A DNA stretch of 64,000 nucleotides from Siphonodentalium dalli (taxonomy: Eukaryota > Mollusca > Scaphopoda > Gadilida > Siphonodentaliidae), in assembly GCA_032622095.1 (NCBI GenBank), contig CP136066.1:195168816-195232815 (forward strand), given 5' to 3'. The position numbers were made by a program, and so were the translations under genes. Below are positions 47,256 through 62,200 of the stretch, in pieces. Numbering within the stretch: the first letter of the stretch is position 1; the number at the start of each line of letters is the position of its first letter. The notes under the pieces were generated by a model. The model ran no database searches, had not been told where the DNA came from, and worked only from the letters and a program-made list of their open reading frames with translations.

Positions 47256-50200
47256 AAAGTCTCCAGGCAACCCTGTTATATCCGCTTTTACGGAGTCAGT
47301 TACGTCTCCAGACAATACTGTTCGATCAGCTGTTACGGGGTCAGTGACGTCTCCAAACACACCTATACGATCCGTTGATGTTACGGCCTGAGTAGCGTCT
47401 CCAGGCAGCACTGTTCGGTCCGCAGATATTACAACCGGAGTAACATCGCCAGGCAACCATGTTGTATCCGCTGTTACGGAGTCAGTAACGTCTCCATGCA
47501 ATACTGTTCGTTCGGCAGTTGTTACAACCGGAGTAGCATCAACGGGCAACCCTGTTCGGTCCGCTGATGTTACGGCCGGGGATACGTCACCAGGCAGTCC
47601 CGTTCTATCCGCTGTAACCGTGTCAGTAACGCCTCCAGGCAATAGTGTACGATCCGCTGAAGTTACAGCCGGTGTGGCACCACCAGGCAATAATGTTCGA
47701 TCCATTGTTACGGAAATAGTGACGTCTCCAGGAAACCCTGTTCTGTCTGCTGATGTTAAAGCCGGAGTAACGCCTCCAGGCAACCCTGTTCGATATGCAG
47801 ATGTTACAGAAGGACTGACGTCTCCAGACAAACTGGTTCGATCTGCTGGTGACACAACAGGAGTAGCGTCTCTAGGCAAACCTGTTTTATCTCCAGCGAA
47901 CATTGTTCGATGAGCTGTTACAGTGTCCGTGATGTCACCAGGCAACCATGTTCTATCAGCTGATGTTACAACCGGAGAAGCGTCGCCTGGCAACCCTGTT
48001 CGGTCCGCTGTTACGGAGTAAGTAAAGTCTACTGGCAACCCTGTTTGATCGGCTGATATTATAGCCGGAGTAACATCGCCAGGCAGGCCTGTTCTATCCA
48101 CTGTTACGGAGTCAGTAACATACCCAGACAATACTGTTCGATCCACTAGTGATATAATCGGAGTAGCGTCGCCAGGCAGCCCTGTTCGGTCCGCTGTTAC
48201 GGAGTCCGTAAAGTCTACTGGCAAACCTGTCTGATCGGCTGATATTATATGTGGAGTAACGTCGCCAGCTGGCAGCCCTGTTCTATCCGCTGTCACGGAG
48301 TCAGTAACGTCTCCAGCCAATACTGTTCGATCCGTTCGAGTAGCGTCGCCAGCAAACCCTGTTCGGTCCGCTGATGTTACAGCCGGGGTTGCGGTACCGG
48401 GCAATCCTGTTCTATCCGCTGATGTTACAACCGGAGTAGTGTCCCAAGGCAGCCATGTTCTATCCACTGTTACGGAGTCAGTAACGTCTCCAGGCAATAC
48501 TGTTCGATCAGCTGATACGATGTCAGTGACGACTCCAGGCAATACTGTACGACCGGCTGAAGTCACAACCGGAGTGGCACCACCAGGCAATACTGTTCGA
48601 TCCACTGTCACGGAAATAGTGACGTCTCCAGAAAACCCTGTTCTGTCCGATGATGTTACAGCCGGAGTAACGACTCCAGGCAACCCTGTTCGACCCGCAG
48701 ATGTTACAGATGAACTGACGTCTCCTGACAAATATGTTCGATCTGCTGATGATACAACAGGAGTAGCGTCTCTAGGCAAACCTGTTTTATCGGCGGTTAC
48801 GGACTCAGTAACGTCTCCAGCCAACATTGTTCGATGAGCGGTTACAGTGTCACCAGGCAACCATGTTCCATCGGCTGATGTTAAAACCGGAGTAGCTTCG
48901 CCAGGCAACCATGTTCGGTCAGTAAACTCTAATGGCAACCCTGTTTGATCGGCGGATTTTATAGCCGGATTAACGTCGCCAGGCATCCATGTTCCATCTA
49001 CTGTTACGGTGTCAGTAACGTCTCCAGGCAATATAGTTCGATCCGCTGTTGTTACAATCGGAGTAGCGTCGCCAGGCAACCCTGTTCGATCCGCTGTTAC
49101 GGAATCAGTAAAGACTACTGGCAAACCTGTTTGAACGGCTGATATTAGAGCCGGAGTAACGTCGCCAGGCAGCCCTGTTCTATCCGCTGTTACGGGGTCA
49201 GTAACGTCCCAAGACAATACTGTTTGATCCGCTGGTGTTAGCATCGGAGTAGCGTCGCCAGCCAACCCTGTTCGGTCCGCTGATGTTACAGCCGGAGTTG
49301 CGGCACTGGGCAGTCCTGTTCTATCCGCTGATGTTACAACCAGAGTAGCGTCTCCAGACAGCCCTGTGCTATCCACTGGTACGGAGTCAGTAACGTCTTC
49401 AGGAAATAATGTTCGATCCGCTAGTGTTAGCCTCTGGGTAGCGTCGCCAGCCAACCCTGTTCGGTCCGCTGAAGTTACAGCCGGAGTTGCGGCACCGGGC
49501 AGTCCTGTTCTATCCGCTGCTGTTACAATCGGAATAGCATCGCCGGGCAACCCTGTTCCGTCCGATAATAGAGCCGGAGTTGCGGCATCGGGAAGTCCTG
49601 TTCGGTCCGCGGTTACGGTGTCAGTGAAGTCTACAAGCAACCCTGTTTGATCGGCTGATATTATAGCAGGAGTAACGTCGCCAGGCAGCCATGTTCTATC
49701 CGATGTCACGGACTCAGTAACGTCTCCAGGCAAAACTATTCGATCCGCTCGTGTTAGCATCGGAGTAGCGTCGCTAGCAAACCCTGTTCGATCAGCTGAT
49801 GTTACAGCTGGAGTTGCAGCGCCGGGGAGTCCTAATCTTTCCGCTGATGTTACAACCGGACTAGAGTCTCCAGGCAGCCCTGTTCTATCCACTGTTACGG
49901 AGCCAGTAACGTCTCCAGGCAATAATGTACGATCCGCTGGTGTTACAATCGGAGTTGCGGCACCGGGCAGTCCTGTCGTATCTGCTGATGTTACAATTGG
50001 AGTAGTATCGCCATGCAACCCTGTTCCGTCCGATGATACAGCCGGGGTTGTGGAACCGGGCAGTCCTGTTCTATCCGCTGATGTTACAGCCGTAGTAGCG
50101 TCTCCAGACAGCCCTGTTCTATCCGCTGTAACGGAGTCAGTAACCTCCCCAGACAATACTGTTCGATCCGCTGGTGTTAGCATCGGAGTAGCGTCGCCAG

Positions 50201-53200
50201 CCAACCCTGTTCGGTCCGCTGATGTTACAGGCGGAGTTGCGGCACCGGGCAGTCCTGTTCCATCCGCTGATGTTACAATCGGAATAGCATCGCCGGGCAA
50301 CCCTGTTCCGTCCGATGATAGAGCCGGAGTTGCGGCACCGGGAAGTCCTGTTCGGTCCGCGGTTACGGTGTCAGTGAAGTCTACAGGCAACCCTGTTTGA
50401 TCGGCTGATATTATAGCAGGAGTAACGTCGCCAGGCAGCCCTGTTCTATCCGATGTCACGGACTCAGTAACGTCTCCAGGCAAAACTATTCGATCCGCTC
50501 GTGTTAGCATCGGAGTAGCGTCGCTAGCAAACCCTGTTCGGTCCGCTGATGTTACAGCCGGAGTTGCGGCACCGGGCAGTCCGGTTCTATCCGCTGATGT
50601 TACAACCGAAGTAGCGTCTCCAGACAGCCCTGTTTTGTCCACTGTTACGGAGTCAGTAACTTCTCCAGGCAATACTGTTCGATCCGCTAGTGTTATAATC
50701 GGAGTAGCGTCGCCGGGCAACCCTGTTCGATCAGCTGATGTTACAGCTGGAGTTGCAGCGCCGGGAAGTCCTGTTCTTTCCGCTGATGTTACAACCGGAC
50801 TAGAGTCTCCAGGCAGCCCTGTTCTATCCACTGTTACGGAGCCAGTAACGTCTCCAGGCAATAATGTACGATCCGCTGGTGTTACAGTCGGAGTTGCGGC
50901 ACCGGGCAGTCCTGTTCTATCTGCTGATGTTACCATTGGAGTAGTATCGCCATGCAACCCTGTTCCGTCCGATGATACAGCCGGGGCTGTGGAACCGGGC
51001 AGTCCTGTTCTATCCGCTGATGTTACAGCCGTAGTAGCGTCTCCAGACAGCCCTGTTCTATCCGCTGTAACGGAGTCAGTAACGTCCCCAGGCAATGCTG
51101 TTCGATCCGCTGGTGTTAGCATCGGAGTAGCGTCGCTAGCCAACCCTGTTCGGTCCGCTAATGTTACAGCTGGAGTTGCGGCACCGGGTAGTGCTGTTCT
51201 ATCCGTAGATGTTACAATCGGAGTAGCGTCGCCATGCAACCCTTTTCCGTCCGATGATTCAGCCGGGGTTGCGACACCGGGCAGTCCAGTTCGGTCTACG
51301 GTTACGGTGTCAGTGAAGTCTACAGGCAACCCTGTTTGATCGGCTGATATTATAGCAGGAGTAACGTCGCGAGGCAGCCATGTTCTATCCGATGTCACGG
51401 ACCCAGTAACGTCTCCAGGCAATACTGTTCGATCCGCTGGTAGCATCGGAGTAGCGTCGCTATCAAACCCTGTTCGGTCCGCTGAAGTTACAGCCGGAGT
51501 TGCGGCATCGAGCAGTCCTGTTCTACCCGCCGGTGTTACAATCGGAGTAGCGTCGCCAGGCAAGCCTGTTCCGTCCGATGATACAGCTGGGGTTGCGGCA
51601 ACGGACAGTCCAGTTCGGTACACGATTACGGTGTCAGTGAAGTCTACTGGCAACCCTGTTTGATCGGCTGGTATTATAGCAGGAGTAACGTCGCCAGGAA
51701 GCCCTCTTCTATCCGATGTAACGGAGTCAGTAACATCTCCAGGCAATACTGTTCGATCCGCTGGTGTTACAATCGGAGTAGCGTCGCCAGCCAACCCTGT
51801 TCTGTCCGCTGAAGTTACAGCGGGAGTTGCGGCACCGGGCAGTCCTGTTGTATCCGCTGATCTTATAATCGGAGTAGCGTCGCCGGGCAACGTTGTTCTG
51901 TCCGATGATACAGCCGGAGTTGCTGTACCGGGCAGTCCTGTTCCCTCCGCTGATGTGACAACCGGAGTAGCGTCTCCTGGCAACCCTCTTTTATCCACTG
52001 TTACGGAGTCAGTAACGTCTTCAGGCAATACTGTTCGATCCGCTGGTGCTACAATCGGAGTAGCGTCGCCAGGCAACCCTGTTCGGTCCACGGTTACGGT
52101 GTCAGTAAAGTCTACTGGCAACCTTGTTTGATCGGATGATATCAGAGGCTGAGTAGCGTCTCCAGGCAGCCCTGTTATATCCACTGTTACGGGGTCAGTA
52201 ACGTCTCCAGGCAATACTGTTCGATCCGCTGGTGTTACAATCGGAGTAGCGTCGCCAGCCAACCCTGTTCGGTCCCCTGATGTTACAGTCGGGGTTGCGG
52301 CACCGGGCGGTCCTGTTCCATCCGCTGAAGTCACAATCGGAGTAGCGTCGCCGGGCAACCATGTTTCGTCCGATGATACAGCCGGAATTGCGGTACCGGG
52401 CAGTCCTGTTCCCTCCGTTGATGTGACAACCGGAGTAGCGTCTCCGGGCAACCCTGTTCTGTCCGCTGCTACGGAGTCAGTAACGTCCCCAGACAATTTT
52501 GTTCGATCCACAGGTGTTGTAATCGGAGAAACGTCGCCAGGCAACCCTGTTCGATCCGCTGATGTTACAGCCGGAGTTGCAGAACCGGCAAGTCCAGTTC
52601 TATCCGCAAATGTTACAACCGGAGTTTCGTCTACAGGCAGCCCTGTTCTATCCACTGTTACGGAGCCTGTAACGTCTCCAGGCAATGCTGTTCGATCCGC
52701 TGGTGTTAGCATCGGAGTAGCGTCGCTAGCCAACCCTGTTCGGTCCGCTAATGTTACAGCTGGAGTTGTGGCACCGGGCAGTGCTGTTCTATCCGCATAT
52801 GTTACAATCGGAGTAGCGTCGCCATGCAACCCTGTTCCGTCCGATGATACAGCCGGGGTTGCGACACCGGGCAGTCCAGTTCGGTCTACGGTTACGTTGT
52901 CATTGAAGTCTACAGGCAACCCTGTTTGATCGGCTGATATTATAGCAGGAGTAACGTCGCGAGGCAGCCCTGTTCTATCCGATGTCACGGACCCAGTAAC
53001 GTCTCCAGACAATACTGTTCGATCCGCTGGTAGCATCGGAGTAGCGTCGCTAGCAAACCCTGTTCGGTCCGCTGAAGTTACAGCCGGAGTTGCGGCATCG
53101 GGCAGTCCTGTTCTATCCGCCGGTGTTACAATCGGAGTAGCGTCGCCAGGCAACCATGTTCCGTCCGATGATACAGCCGGGGTTGCGGCACCGGGCAGTC

Positions 53201-56200
53201 CAGTTCGGTCCACGATTACGGTGTCAGTGAAGTCTACTGGCAACCCTGTTTGATCGGCTGGTATTATAGCAGGAGTAACGTCGCCAGGAAGCCCTGTTCT
53301 ATCCGATGTCACGGAGTCAGTAAAATCGCCAGGCAATACTGTTCGATCCGCTGGTGTTACAATCGGAGTAGCGTCGCCAGCCAACCCTGTTCGGTCCGCT
53401 GAAGTTACAGAGGGAGTTGCGGCACCGGGCAGTCCTGTTGTATCCGCTGATCTTATAATCGGAGTAGCGTCGCCGGGCAACGTTGTTCTGTCCGATGATA
53501 CAGCCGGAGTTGCTGTACCGGGCAGTCCTGTTCCCTCCGCTGATGTGACAACCGGAGTAGCGTCTCCTGGCAACCCTGTTTTATCCACTGTTACGGAGTC
53601 AGTAACGTCTCCAGGCAATACTGTTCGATCCGCTGGTGCTACAATCGGAGTAGCGTCGCCAGGCAACCCTGTTCGGTCCACGGTTACGGTGTCAGTAAAG
53701 TCTACTGGCAACCTTGTTTGATCGGATGATATCAGAGGCTGAGTAGCGTCTCCAGGCAGCCCTGTTATATCCACTGTTACGGGGCCAGTAACGTCTCCAG
53801 GCAATACTGTTCGATCAGCTGGAGTTACAATCGGAGTAGCGTCGCCAGCCAACCCTGTTCGGTCCGCTAATGTTACAACTGGAGTTGCGGCACCGGGTAG
53901 TGCTGTTCTATCCGCAGATGTTACAATCGGAGTAGCGTCGCCATGCAACCCTGTTCCGTCCGATGATACAGCCGGGGTTGCGACACCGGGCAGTCCAGTT
54001 CGGTCTACGGTTACGGTGTCAGTGAAGTCTACAGGCAACCCTGTTTTATCGGCTGATATTATAGCAGGAGTAACGTCGCGAGCCATCCCTCTTCTATCCG
54101 ATGTCACGGACCCAGTAACGTCTCCAGGCAATACTGTTCGATCAGCTGGAGTTACAATCGGAGTAGCGTCGCCAGCCAACCCTGTTCGGTCCGCTGATTT
54201 TACAGCCGGAGTTGCGGCACCGGGCAGTCCTGTTCCATCCGCTGAAGTCACAATCGGAGTAGCGTCGCCGGGCAACCCTGTTTCGTCCGATGATACAGTC
54301 GGAATTGCGGTAAAGGGCAGTCCTGTTCCCTCCGTTGATGTTACAACCGGAGTAGCGTCTCCAGGCAACCCTGTTCTATCCACTGTTACGGAGTCAGTAA
54401 CGTCTGCAGGCAATACCGTTCGATCCGCTGGTGCTACAATCGAAGTAACGTCGCGAGGCAGCCCTGTTCTATCCGATGTCACGGACCCAGTAACGTCTCC
54501 AGACAATACTGTTCGATCCGCTAGTAGCATCGGAGTAGCGTCGCTAGCAAACCCTGTTCGGTCCGCTGAAGTTACAGCCGGGGTTGCGGCATCGGGCAGT
54601 CCTGTTCTATCCGCCGGTGTTACAATCGGAGTAGCGTCGCCAGGCAACCCTGTTCCGTCCGATGATACAGCCGGGGTTGCGGCACCGGGCAGTCCAGTTC
54701 GGTCCACGATTACGGTGTCAGTGAAGTCTACTGGCAACCCTGTTTGATCGGCTGGTATTATAGCAGGAGTAACGTCGCCAGGAAGCCCTGTTATATCCGA
54801 TGTCACGGAGTCAGTAACATCTCCAGGCAATACTGTTCGATCCGCTGGTGATACAATCGGAGTCGCGTCGCCAGCCAACCCTGTTCGGTCCGCTGAAGTT
54901 ACAGCGGGAGTTGCGGCACCGGGCAGTCCTGTTGTATCCGCTGAAGTCCCAATCGGAGTAGCGTCGCCGGGCAACCCTGTTTCGTCCGATGATACAGTCG
55001 GAATTGCGGTAAAGGGCAGTCCTGTTCCCTCCGTTGATGTGACAACCGGAGTAGCGTCTCCAGGCAACCCTGTTCTATCCACTGTTACGGAGTCAGTAAC
55101 GTCTGCAGGCAATACCGTTCGATCCGCTGGTGCTACAATCGGAGTAGCATCGCCAGGCAACCCTGTTCGGTCCACGGTTACGGTGTCAGTAAAGTCTACT
55201 GGCAACCCTGTTTGATCGGCTGATATCAGAGGCTGAGTAGCGTCTTCAGGCAGCCCTGTTATATCCACTGTTACGGGGCCAGTAACGTCTCCAGGCAATA
55301 CTGTTCGATCCGCTGGTGTTACAATCGGAGTAGCGTCGTCAGCCAACCCTGTTCGGTCCGCTGATGTTACAGCCGGAGTTGCGGCATCGGGCAGTCTTGT
55401 TTTTTCCGCTGATGTTACAACCGGAGTAGCGTCTCCAGTCAGCCCTGTCCTATCCACTGTTACGGTGTCAGTAACGTATCCAGGCAATAATGTTCGATCC
55501 GCTAGTGTTGTAATCGGAGAAACGTCGCCAGGCAACCCTGTTCTGTCCGCTGCTACGGAGTCAGTAACGTCCCCAGACAATTTTATTCGATCCGCAGGTG
55601 TTGTAATCGGAAAAACGTCGCCAGGCAACCCTGTTCGACCCGCTGATGTTAGAGCCTGAGTTGCAGAACGGGGAAGTCCAGTTCTATCAGCAAATGTTAC
55701 AACCGGAGTTTCGTCTCCAGGCAGCCCTGTTCTATCCACTGTTACGGAGCCAGTAACGTCTCCAGGCAATGCTGTTCGATCCGCCGGTGTTAGCATCGGA
55801 GTAGCATCGCTAGCCAACCCTGTTCGGTCCGCTAATGTTACAGCTGGAGTTGCGGCACCGGGCAGTGCTGTTCTATCCGCAGATGTTACAATCGGAGTAG
55901 CGTCGCCATGCAACCCTGTTCCGTCCGATGATACAGCCGGGGTTGCGACACCGGGCAGTTCAGTTCGGTCTACGGTTACGGTGTCAGTGTAGTCTACAGG
56001 CAACCCTGTTTGATCGGCTGATATTATAGCAGGAGTAACGTCGCGAGGCAGCCCTGTTCTATCCGATGTCACGGACCCAGTAACGTCTCCAGACAATACT
56101 GTTCGATCCGCTAGTAGCATCGGAGTAGCGTCGCTAGCAAACCCTGTTCGGTCCGCTGAAGTTACAGCCGGAGTTGCGGCATCGGGCAGTCCTGTTCTAT

Positions 56201-59200
56201 CCGCCGGTGTTACAATCGGAGTAGCGTCGGCAGGCAACCCTGTTCCGTCCGATGATACAGCCGGGGTTGCGACACCGGGCAGTCCAGTTCGGTCCACGAT
56301 TACGGTGTCAGTGAAGTCTACTGGCAACCCTGTTTGATCGGCTGGTATTATAGCAGGAGTAACGTCGCCAGGAAGCCCTGTTATATCCGATGTCACGGAG
56401 TCAGTAACATCTCCAGGCAATACTGTTCGATCCGCTGGTGATACAATCGGAGTCGCGTCGCCAGCCAACCCTGTTCGGTCCGCTGAAGTTACAGCGGGAG
56501 TTGCGGCACCGGGCAGTCCTGTTGTATCCGCTGATCTTATAATCGGAGTAGCGTCGCCGGGCAACGTTGTTCTGTCCGATGATACAGCCGGAGTTGCTGT
56601 ACCGGGCAGTCCTGGTCCCTCCGCTGATGTGACAACCGGAGTAGCGTCTCCTGGCAACCCTGTTTTATCCACTGTTACGGAGTCAGTAACGTCTCCAGGC
56701 AATACTGTTCGATCCGCTGGTGCTACAATCGGAGTAGCGTCGCCAGGCAACCCTGTTCGGTCCACGGTTACGGTGTCAGTAAAGTCTACTGGCAACCTTG
56801 TTTGATCGGATGATATCAGAGGCTGAGTAGCGTCTCTAGGCAGCCCTGTTATATCCACTGTTACGGGGCCAGTAACGTCTCCAGGCAATAATGTTCGATC
56901 AGCTGGAGTTACAATCGGAGTAGCGTCGCCAGCCAACCCTGTTCGGTCCGCTGATTTTACAGCCGGAGTTGCGGCACCGGGCAGTCCTGTTCCATCCGCT
57001 GAAGTCACAATCGGAGTAGCGTCGCCGGGCAACCCTGTTTCGTCCGATGATACAGTCGGAATTGCGGTAAAGGGCAGTCCTGTTCCCTCCGTTGATGTGA
57101 CAACCGGAGTAGCGTCTCCAGGCAACCCTGTTCTATCCACTGTTACGGAGTCAGTAACGTCTGCAGGCAATACTGTTCGATCCGCTGGTGCTACAATCGG
57201 AGTAGCATCGCCAGGCAACCCTGTTCGGTCCACGGTTACGGTGTCAGTAAAGTCTACTGGCAACCCTGTTTGATCGGCTGATATCAGAGGCTGAGTAGCG
57301 TCTTCAGGCAGCCCTGTTATATCCACTGTTACGGGGCCAGTAACGTCTACAGGCAATACTGTTCGATCCGCTGGTGTTACAATCGGAGTAGCGTCGTCGG
57401 CCAACCCTGTTCGGTCCGCTGATGTTACAGCCGGAGTTGCGGCATCGGGCAGTCTTGTTTTTTCCGCTGATGTTACAACCGGAGTAGCGTCTCCAGTCAG
57501 CCCTGTCCTATCCACTGTTACGGTGTCAGTAACGTATCCAGGCAATAATGTTCCATCCGCTAGTGTTGTAATCGGAGAAACGTCGCCAGGCAACCCTGTT
57601 CTGTCCGCTGCTACGGAGTCAGTAACGTCCCCAGACAATTTTGTTCGATCCGCAGGTGTTGTAATCGGAAAAACGTCGCCAGGCAACCCTGTTCGACCCG
57701 CTGATGCTAGAGCCTGAGTTGCAGAACCGGGAAGTCCAGTTCTATCAGCAAATGTTACAACCGGAGTGTCGTCTCCAGGCAGCCCTGTTCTATCCACTGT
57801 TACGGAGCCAGTAACGTCTCCAGGCAATGCTGTTCGATCCGCCGGTGTTAGCATCGGAGTAGCATCGCTAGCCAACCCTGTTCGGTCCGCTAATGTTACA
57901 GCTGGAGTTGCGGCACCGGGCAGTGCTGTTCTATCCGCAGATGTTACAATCGGAGTAGCGTCGCCATGCAACCCTGTTCCGTCCGATGATACAGTTCGGT
58001 CTACGGTTACGGTGTCAGTGAAGTCTACAGGCAACCCTGTTTGATCGGCTGATATTATAGCAGGAGTAACGTCGCGATGCAGCCCTGTTCTATCCGATGT
58101 CACGGACCCAGTAACGTCTCCAGACAATACTGTTCGATCCGCTAGTAGCATCGGAGTAGCGTCGCTAGCAAACCCTGTTCGGTCCGCTGAAGTTACAGCC
58201 GGAGTTGCGGCATCGGGCAGTCCTGTTCTATCCGCCGGTGTTACAATCGGAGTAGCATCGCCAGGCAACCCTGTTCCGTCCGATGATACAGCCGGGGTTG
58301 CGGCACCGGGCAGTCCAGTTCGGTCCACGATTACGGTGTCAGTGAAGTCTACTGGCAACCCTGTTTGATCGGCTGGTATTATAGCAGGAGTAACGTCGCC
58401 AGGAAGCCCTGTTCTATCCGATGTTACGGAGTCAGTAACATCGCCAGGCAATACTGTTCGATCCGCTGGTGTTATAATCGGAGTAGCGTCGCCAGCCAAC
58501 CCTGTTCGGTCCGCTGAAGTTACAGAGGGAGTTGCGGCACCGGGCAGTCCTGTTGTATCCGCTGATCTTATAATCGGAGTAGCGTCGCCGGGCAACGTTG
58601 TTCTGTCCGATGATACAGCCGGAGTTGCTGTACCGGGCAGTCCTGTTCCCTCCGCTGATGTGACAACCGGAGTAGCGTCTCCTGGCAACCCTGTTTTATC
58701 CACTGTTACGGAGTCAGTAACGTCTCCAGGCAATACTGTTCGATCCGCTGGTGCTACAATCGGAGTAGCGTCGCCAGGCAACCCTGTTCGGTCCACGGTT
58801 ACGGTGTCAGTAAAGTCTACTGGCAACCTTGTTTGATCGGATGATATCAGAGGCTGAGTAGCGTCTCTAGGCAGCCCTGTTATATCCACTGTTACGGGGC
58901 CAGTAACGTCTCCAGGCAATAATGTTCGATCAGCTGGAGTTACAATCGGAGTAGCGTCGCCAGCCAACCCTGTTCGGTCCGCTGATTTTACAGCCGGAGT
59001 TGCGGCACCGGGCAGTCCTGTTCCATCCGCTGAAGTCACAATCGGAGTAGCGTCGCCGGGCAACCCTGTTTCGTCCGATGATACAGTCGGAATTGCGGTA
59101 AAGGGCAGTCCTGTTCCCTCCGTTGATGTGACAACCGGAGTAGCGTCTCCAGGCAACCCTGTTCTATCCACTGTTACGGAGTCAGTAACGTCTGCAGGCA

Positions 59201-62200
59201 ATACTGTTCGATCCGCTGGTGCTACAATCGGAGTAGCATCGCCAGGCAACCCTGTTCGGTCCACGGTTACGGTGTCAGTAAAGTCTACTGGCAACCCTGT
59301 TTGATCGGCTGATATCAGAGGCTGAGTAGCGTCTTCAGGCAGCCCTGTTATATCCACTGTTACGGGGCCAGTAACGTCTACAGGCAATACTGTTCGATCC
59401 GCTGGTGTTACAATCGGAGTAGCGTCGTCGGCCAACCCTGTTCGGTCCGCTGATGTTACAGCCGGAGTTGCGGCATCGGGCAGTCTTGTTTTTTCCGCTG
59501 ATGTTACAACCGGAGTAGCGTCTCCAGTCAGCCCTGTCCTATCCACTGTTACGGTGTCAGTAACGTATCCAGGCAATAATGTTCGATCCGCTAGTGTTGT
59601 AATCGGAGAAACGTCGCCAGGCAACCCTGTTCTGTCCGCTGCTACGGAGTCAGTAACGTCCCCAGACAATTTTGTTCGATCCGCAGGTGTTGTAATCGGA
59701 AAAACGTCGCCAGGCAACCCTGTTCGACCCGCTGATGCTAGAGCCTGAGTTGCAGAACCGGGAAGTCCAGTTCTATCAGCAAATGTTACAACCGGAGTGT
59801 CGTCTCCAGGCAGCCCTGTTCTATGCACTGTTACGGAGCCAGTAACGTCTCCAGGCAATGCTGTTCGATCCGCCGGTGTTAGCATCGGAGTAGCATCGCT
59901 AGCCAACCCTGTTCGGTCCGCTAATGTTACAGCTGGAGTTGCGGCACCGGGCAGTGCTGTTCTATCCGCAGATGTTACAATCGGAGTAGCGTCGCCATGC
60001 AACCCTGTTCCGTCCGATGATACAGTTCGGTCTACGGTTACGGTGTCAGTGAAGTCTACAGGCAACCCTGTTTGATCGGCTGATATTATAGCAGGAGTAA
60101 CGTCGCGATGCAGCCCTGTTCTATCCGATGTCACGGACCCAGTAACGTCTCCAGACAATACTGTTCGATCCGCTAGTAGCATCGGAGTAGCGTCGCTAGC
60201 AAACCCTGTTCGGTCCGCTGAAGTTACAGCCGGAGTTGCGGCATCGGGCAGTCCTGTTCTATCCGCCGGTGTTACAATCGGAGTAGCATCGCCAGGCAAC
60301 CCTGTTCCGTCCGATGATACAGCCGGGGTTGCGGCACCGGTCAGTCCAGTTCGGTCCACGATTACGGTGTCAGTGAAGTCTACTGGCAACCCTGTTTGAT
60401 CGGCTGGTATTATAGCAGGAGTAACGTCGCCAGGAAGCCCTGTTCTATCCGATGTTACGGAGTCAGTAACATCGCCAGGCAATACTGTTCGATCCGCTGG
60501 TGTTATAATCGGAGTAGCGTCGCCAGCCAACCCTGTTCGGTCCGCTGAAGTTACAGAGGGAGTTGCGGCACCGGGCAGTCCTGTTGTATCCGCTGATCTT
60601 ATAATCGGAGTAGCGTCGCCGGGCAACGTTGTTCTGTCCGATGATACAGCCGGAGTTGCTGTACCGGGCAGTCCTGTTCCCTCCGCTGATGTGACAACCG
60701 GAGTAGCGTCTCCTGGCAACCCTGTTTTATCCACTGTTACGGAGTCAGTAACGTCTCCAGGCAATACTGTTCGATCCGCTGGTGCTACAATCGGAGTAGC
60801 GTCGCCAGGCAACCCTGTTCGGTCCACGGTTACGGTGTCAGTAAAGTCTAATGGCAACCTTGTTTGATCGGATGATATCAGAGGCTGAGTAGCGTCTCCA
60901 GGCAGCCCTGTTATATCCACTGTTACGGGGCCAGTAACGTCTCCATGCAATACTGTTCGATCAGCTGGAGTTACAATCGGAGTAGCGTCGCCAGCCAACC
61001 CTGTTCGGTCCGCTAATGTTACAACTGGAGTTGCGGCACCGGGTAGTGCTGTTCTATCCGCAGATGTTACAATCGGAGTAGCGTCGCCATGCAACCCTGT
61101 TCCGTCCGATGATACAGCCGGGGTTGCGACACCGGGCAGTCCAGTTCGGTCTACGGTTACGGTGTCAGTGAAGTCTACAGGCAACCCTGTTTTATCGGCT
61201 GATATTATAGCAGGAGTAACGTCGCGAGCCATCCCTCTTCTATCCGATGTCACGGACCCAGTAACGTCTCCAGGCAATACTGTTCGATCAGCTGGAGTTA
61301 CAATCGGAGTAGCGTCGCCGGGCAACCCTGTTTCGTCCGATGATACAGTCGGAATTGCGGTAAAGGGCAGTCCTGTTCCCTCCGTTGATGTGACAACCGG
61401 AGTAGCGTCTCCAGGCAACCCTGTTCTATCCACTGTTACGGAGTCAGTAACGTCTGCAGGCAATACCGTTCGATCCGCTGGTGCTACAATCGGAGTAACG
61501 TCGCGAGGCAGCCCTGTTCTATCCGATGTCACGGACCCAGTAACGTCTCCAGACAATACTGTTCGATCCGCTAGTAGCATCGGAGTAGCGTCGCTAGCAA
61601 ACCCTGTTCGGTCCGCTGAAGTTACAGCCGGGGTTGCGGCATCGGGCAGTCCTGTTCTATCCGCTGGTGTTACAATCGGAGTAGCGTCGCCAGGCAACCC
61701 TGTTCCTTCCGATGATACAGCCGGGGTTGCGGCACCGGGGCAGTCCAGTTCGGTCCACGATTACGGTGTCAGTGAAGTCTACTGGCAACCCTGTTTGATC
61801 GGCTGGTATTATAGCAGGAGTAACGTCGCCAGGAAGCCCTGTTATATCCGATGTCACGGAGTCAGTAACATCTCCAGGCAATACTGTTCGGTCAGCTGGT
61901 GTTATAATCGGAGTCGCGTCGCCAGCCAACCCTGTTCGGTCCGCTGAAGTTACAGCGGGAGTTGCGGCATCGGGCAGTCCTGTTGTATCCGCTGATCTTA
62001 TAATCGGAGTAGCGTCGCCGGGCAACGTTGTTCTGTCCGATGATACAGCCGGAGTTGCTGTATCGGGCAGTCCTGTTCCCTCCGCTGATGTGACAACCGG
62101 AGTAGCGTCTCCTGGCAACCCTGTTATATCCACTGTTACGGAGTCAGTAACGTCTCCTGGCAATACTGTTCGATCCGCTGGTGCTACAATCGGAGTAGCG

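Noticed and set aside
47155-61947. Plus-strand frames of 60-260 codons across the gene A array
   Set aside because: They are shadows of the minus-strand repeat; they are short, broken, and overlap a much longer minus frame.
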